Source: Rubellimicrobium arenae
GTDB lineage: Bacteria > Pseudomonadota > Alphaproteobacteria > Rhodobacterales > Rhodobacteraceae
DNA: 64,000 nucleotides
NCBI RefSeq assembly: GCF_017916275.1
Contig: NZ_JAFMST010000003.1
Location: 1 to 64,000 of the forward strand
Reading direction: 5' to 3'
The notes under the pieces are model-generated. The model saw only the letters and a list, made by a program, of their open reading frames with translations, made no database searches and was not told where the DNA came from. Below, piece after piece: positions 62,672 through 64,000 of this stretch; the stretch's first letter is position 1, and every line of letters starts with the position of its first letter. The translations under genes were made by a program, and so were the position numbers.

Positions 62672-63697
62672 TCACTCGGCCGGGGTCTGCGCGCCCCGCT
62701 TGCGGTTCATGCGCTCGACCTTGCGGCGGAACCGCTCCTCCATCCGGGCCTCGGCTTCGGCCGAGCCGTCGTGCCATGTGCCGAAGAGCTTGTCCAAGGG
62801 CACGAGGCCGTCGCCGTAGTTCACCTCGAAGAACTTGTGGTGGAGATAGTGGGCATAGGCGTGGCTGTCGAAGCCGGAACCTTCGGACACTTCGATCTTG
62901 TCGAAGCCGATATGGCCCACGACCGCGCCAAAGCCCGAATAGTGCAGCTGGTAGATCGCCAGAATCGGGTTCGACGGGATCACGAGATGGATCAGCGAGG
63001 ACGAGAAGTAGAGCAGATGCTCGATCGGGTGCATCGACAGCGACGACCAGGGGCTCGGGTTGACCGAATTATGGTGGACCGAGTGGATCCACTTGTAGAG
63101 CGGCCCCCAGTGGATCAGCCGGTGGATGCAGAAGAAATGCGCCTCGTGCCAGATCGGCAGGACCAGGAAGAGCGCGAACAGATAGAGCGGATGCTCCGCG
63201 AAGCTCATCCACGGCACATAGCCGTTGGCATAGGCCCAAAGGATCAGCACCTCGAAGGCGGTCCAGATCGGAACGCCGGTGCCGAAGCCCCGGATGATCC
63301 CGTCCGCGTTCTGGCTCGAGAACAGGAACGCATCGTTCTTCTGGTCCGAGGGGAACTTGCCGTTGTACTTGAACCGGTTGCCCTGGGCCCGCTGCATGTA
63401 CAGCCGGAGCTCGATGGCGCCGTAGAACAGGAAGACCAGGGCGCAGTTGACCGCGAACAGCCGCAGGATCCAGCCCCAGTGGAAGCTCTGCATCGCCTCG
63501 GGGGCGGGAACCACGAGGTGCCAATAGGCCACGGCCGAGGCCGCCCAGACCAGGTTCCAGGGCAGGAAGTAGCCGGGCAGCCACCTGAGGATGGCCATCG
63601 GCCTGGGCGGCAGCCGGTAGAAGGGGGCGATCTCGAGCCTTTGGAAGGGCGCCCAGTCGCCCCGCTTGTTGCGCTTGCCGAACTTCAGATCATCCAT
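62672..63697 (-). CDS. Membrane fatty acid hydroxylase / sterol desaturase family protein
   Basis: A 341-aa di-iron membrane oxygenase. It has about four to five transmembrane helices and the His boxes HEAHFFCIHRLIH, HSVHHNSVNPSPWSSLSMHP and HYLHHKFFEVNYG that bind the iron pair. An earlier H in GFDSHAYAHYLHH completes the set. The start at 63697 follows GGAGATC; the longer upstream frame overlaps the panB-like gene. Family members hydroxylate or desaturate lipids. The MocE-type ferredoxin encoded next downstream is a natural electron donor. Confidence 0.9.
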   Translation of the reverse strand: MDDLKFGKRNKRGDWAPFQRLEIAPFYRLPPRPMAILRWLPGYFLPWNLVWAASAVAYWHLVVPAPEAMQSFHWGWILRLFAVNCALVFLFYGAIELRLYMQRAQGNRFKYNGKFPSDQKNDAFLFSSQNADGIIRGFGTGVPIWTAFEVLILWAYANGYVPWMSFAEHPLYLFALFLVLPIWHEAHFFCIHRLIHWGPLYKWIHSVHHNSVNPSPWSSLSMHPIEHLLYFSSSLIHLVIPSNPILAIYQLHYSGFGAVVGHIGFDKIEVSEGSGFDSHAYAHYLHHKFFEVNYGDGLVPLDKLFGTWHDGSAEAEARMEERFRRKVERMNRKRGAQTPAE

Positions 63698-63708
63698 CGG
63701 GATCTCCG

Positions 63709-64000
63709 TCAGATGGTTTGGGCGAGGGAAAGGAAACGGTCGTAGGTGGCATCGTCCATGTCCACCTGGTGCCGGGGTTCGGGGTAGGCGCCGGTCGCCA
63801 CGTCCTGGGCGAAGGCCCGGAAGGCCGTCACGCGCCGGGCCTGCACCTCGGCCATGAGGCCGACGAAGTCGTCGTAGCGCTTGGCGTGGCGCGGGTAGTG
63901 GCCGGTGTGGGTCCCCAGCACGTCCGACGAGAACAGGTACTGCGTGTCGCAGGCCGACCCGCACCCCATGCCCATCGTGATCAGCGGCGTGCTGCGGGTG
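63709..64000 (-). CDS. Ketopantoate hydroxymethyltransferase (PanB)-like, C-terminal part (runs off right edge)
   Basis: The minus strand from the right edge reads PLITMGMGCGSACDTQYLFS, then VLGTHTGHYPRHAKRYDDF and a stop at 63709 after YDRFLSLAQTI. GxGxxCDxQ and the R-H-A-K block are conserved at the C-terminal side of PanB, which adds a hydroxymethyl group to 2-oxoisovalerate in pantothenate synthesis. The gene is cut by the window edge. It lies 11 nt upstream of the hydroxylase gene start on the same strand, so the two are in one operon, which is unusual for a housekeeping panB. Confidence 0.8.
   Translation of the reverse strand, partial: TRSTPLITMGMGCGSACDTQYLFSSDVLGTHTGHYPRHAKRYDDFVGLMAEVQARRVTAFRAFAQDVATGAYPEPRHQVDMDDATYDRFLSLAQTI

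Noticed and set aside
1-64000. tRNA, rRNA, riboswitch or CRISPR loci
   Set aside because: No clover-leaf with TTCGA-type T-loop, rRNA-like block or repeat-spacer array was noticed by reading; a covariance search would be needed to be certain.

Overview
The window is high-GC DNA from an alphaproteobacterium, most likely a member of the Rhodobacteraceae (a Rubellimicrobium-like genome is my guess). The reasons are two proteins with VPLPA-CTERM-type C-termini, RTX/serralysin-type secreted proteins, an Iron-Rhodo-box-like TGA-N9-TCA site, an EcfG-type stress promoter, and many binding-protein-dependent ABC importers. I see no rRNA, tRNA or CRISPR array. Much of the space between intact genes is worn-down DNA: IS remnants and genes broken by in-frame stops or frameshifts.

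Left part (1-5.6 kb): an arabinoside-type utilisation locus. It has the first 49 codons of a GH51 arabinofuranosidase, an ArsR-type regulator, a divergent carbohydrate ABC importer (binding protein and two permeases), and a convergent UgpC/MsmK-type ATPase gene. From 5.8 to 8.9 kb is a nested transposon: a dead IS6-family element (about 813 bp of its own sequence) split by a complete IS21-family element with istA, istB, terminal inverted repeats and a 5-bp target duplication.

From 9.4 to 21.3 kb: an RTX protein, a CsbD stress protein with an EcfG-like promoter, a polyprenyl glycosylphosphotransferase for exopolysaccharide, a DUF4268-EEP two-gene nuclease-like operon, a ygiC/ygiB-like pair, an AraC regulator broken by one amber codon, and a secreted SGNH hydrolase with a VPLPA-type tail. 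From 21.6 to 25.2 kb is a ribose-type ABC importer. A complete IS5-family element (26.7-28.2 kb) lies immediately against a HAD-UbiA / small flippase-like / polytopic membrane protein operon that could make and use a polyprenyl-phosphate sugar. A frameshifted OpgC-type acyltransferase follows.

From 33.9 to 41.9 kb: a Dpp/Opp-type ABC importer (five genes, minus strand) stands divergent to a GntR regulator, a DapA-family lyase and an enolase-superfamily dehydratase. The layout suggests import and catabolism of a sugar-acid-like compound, controlled from a shared 24-bp operator-like palindrome. From 42.3 to 53.0 kb: a choice-of-anchor A VPLPA-tailed protein, a LysR/aldo-keto reductase divergent pair, a TonB-dependent receptor with an iron box upstream, a large M10 RTX metalloprotease with an embedded PPC-like domain, and a small YbaY-like exported protein. 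From 54.0 kb to the right edge: a sulfotransferase-like protein, two large hybrid histidine kinases, a MocE-type Rieske ferredoxin, a membrane fatty acid hydroxylase/sterol desaturase, and the 3' end of a panB-like gene.
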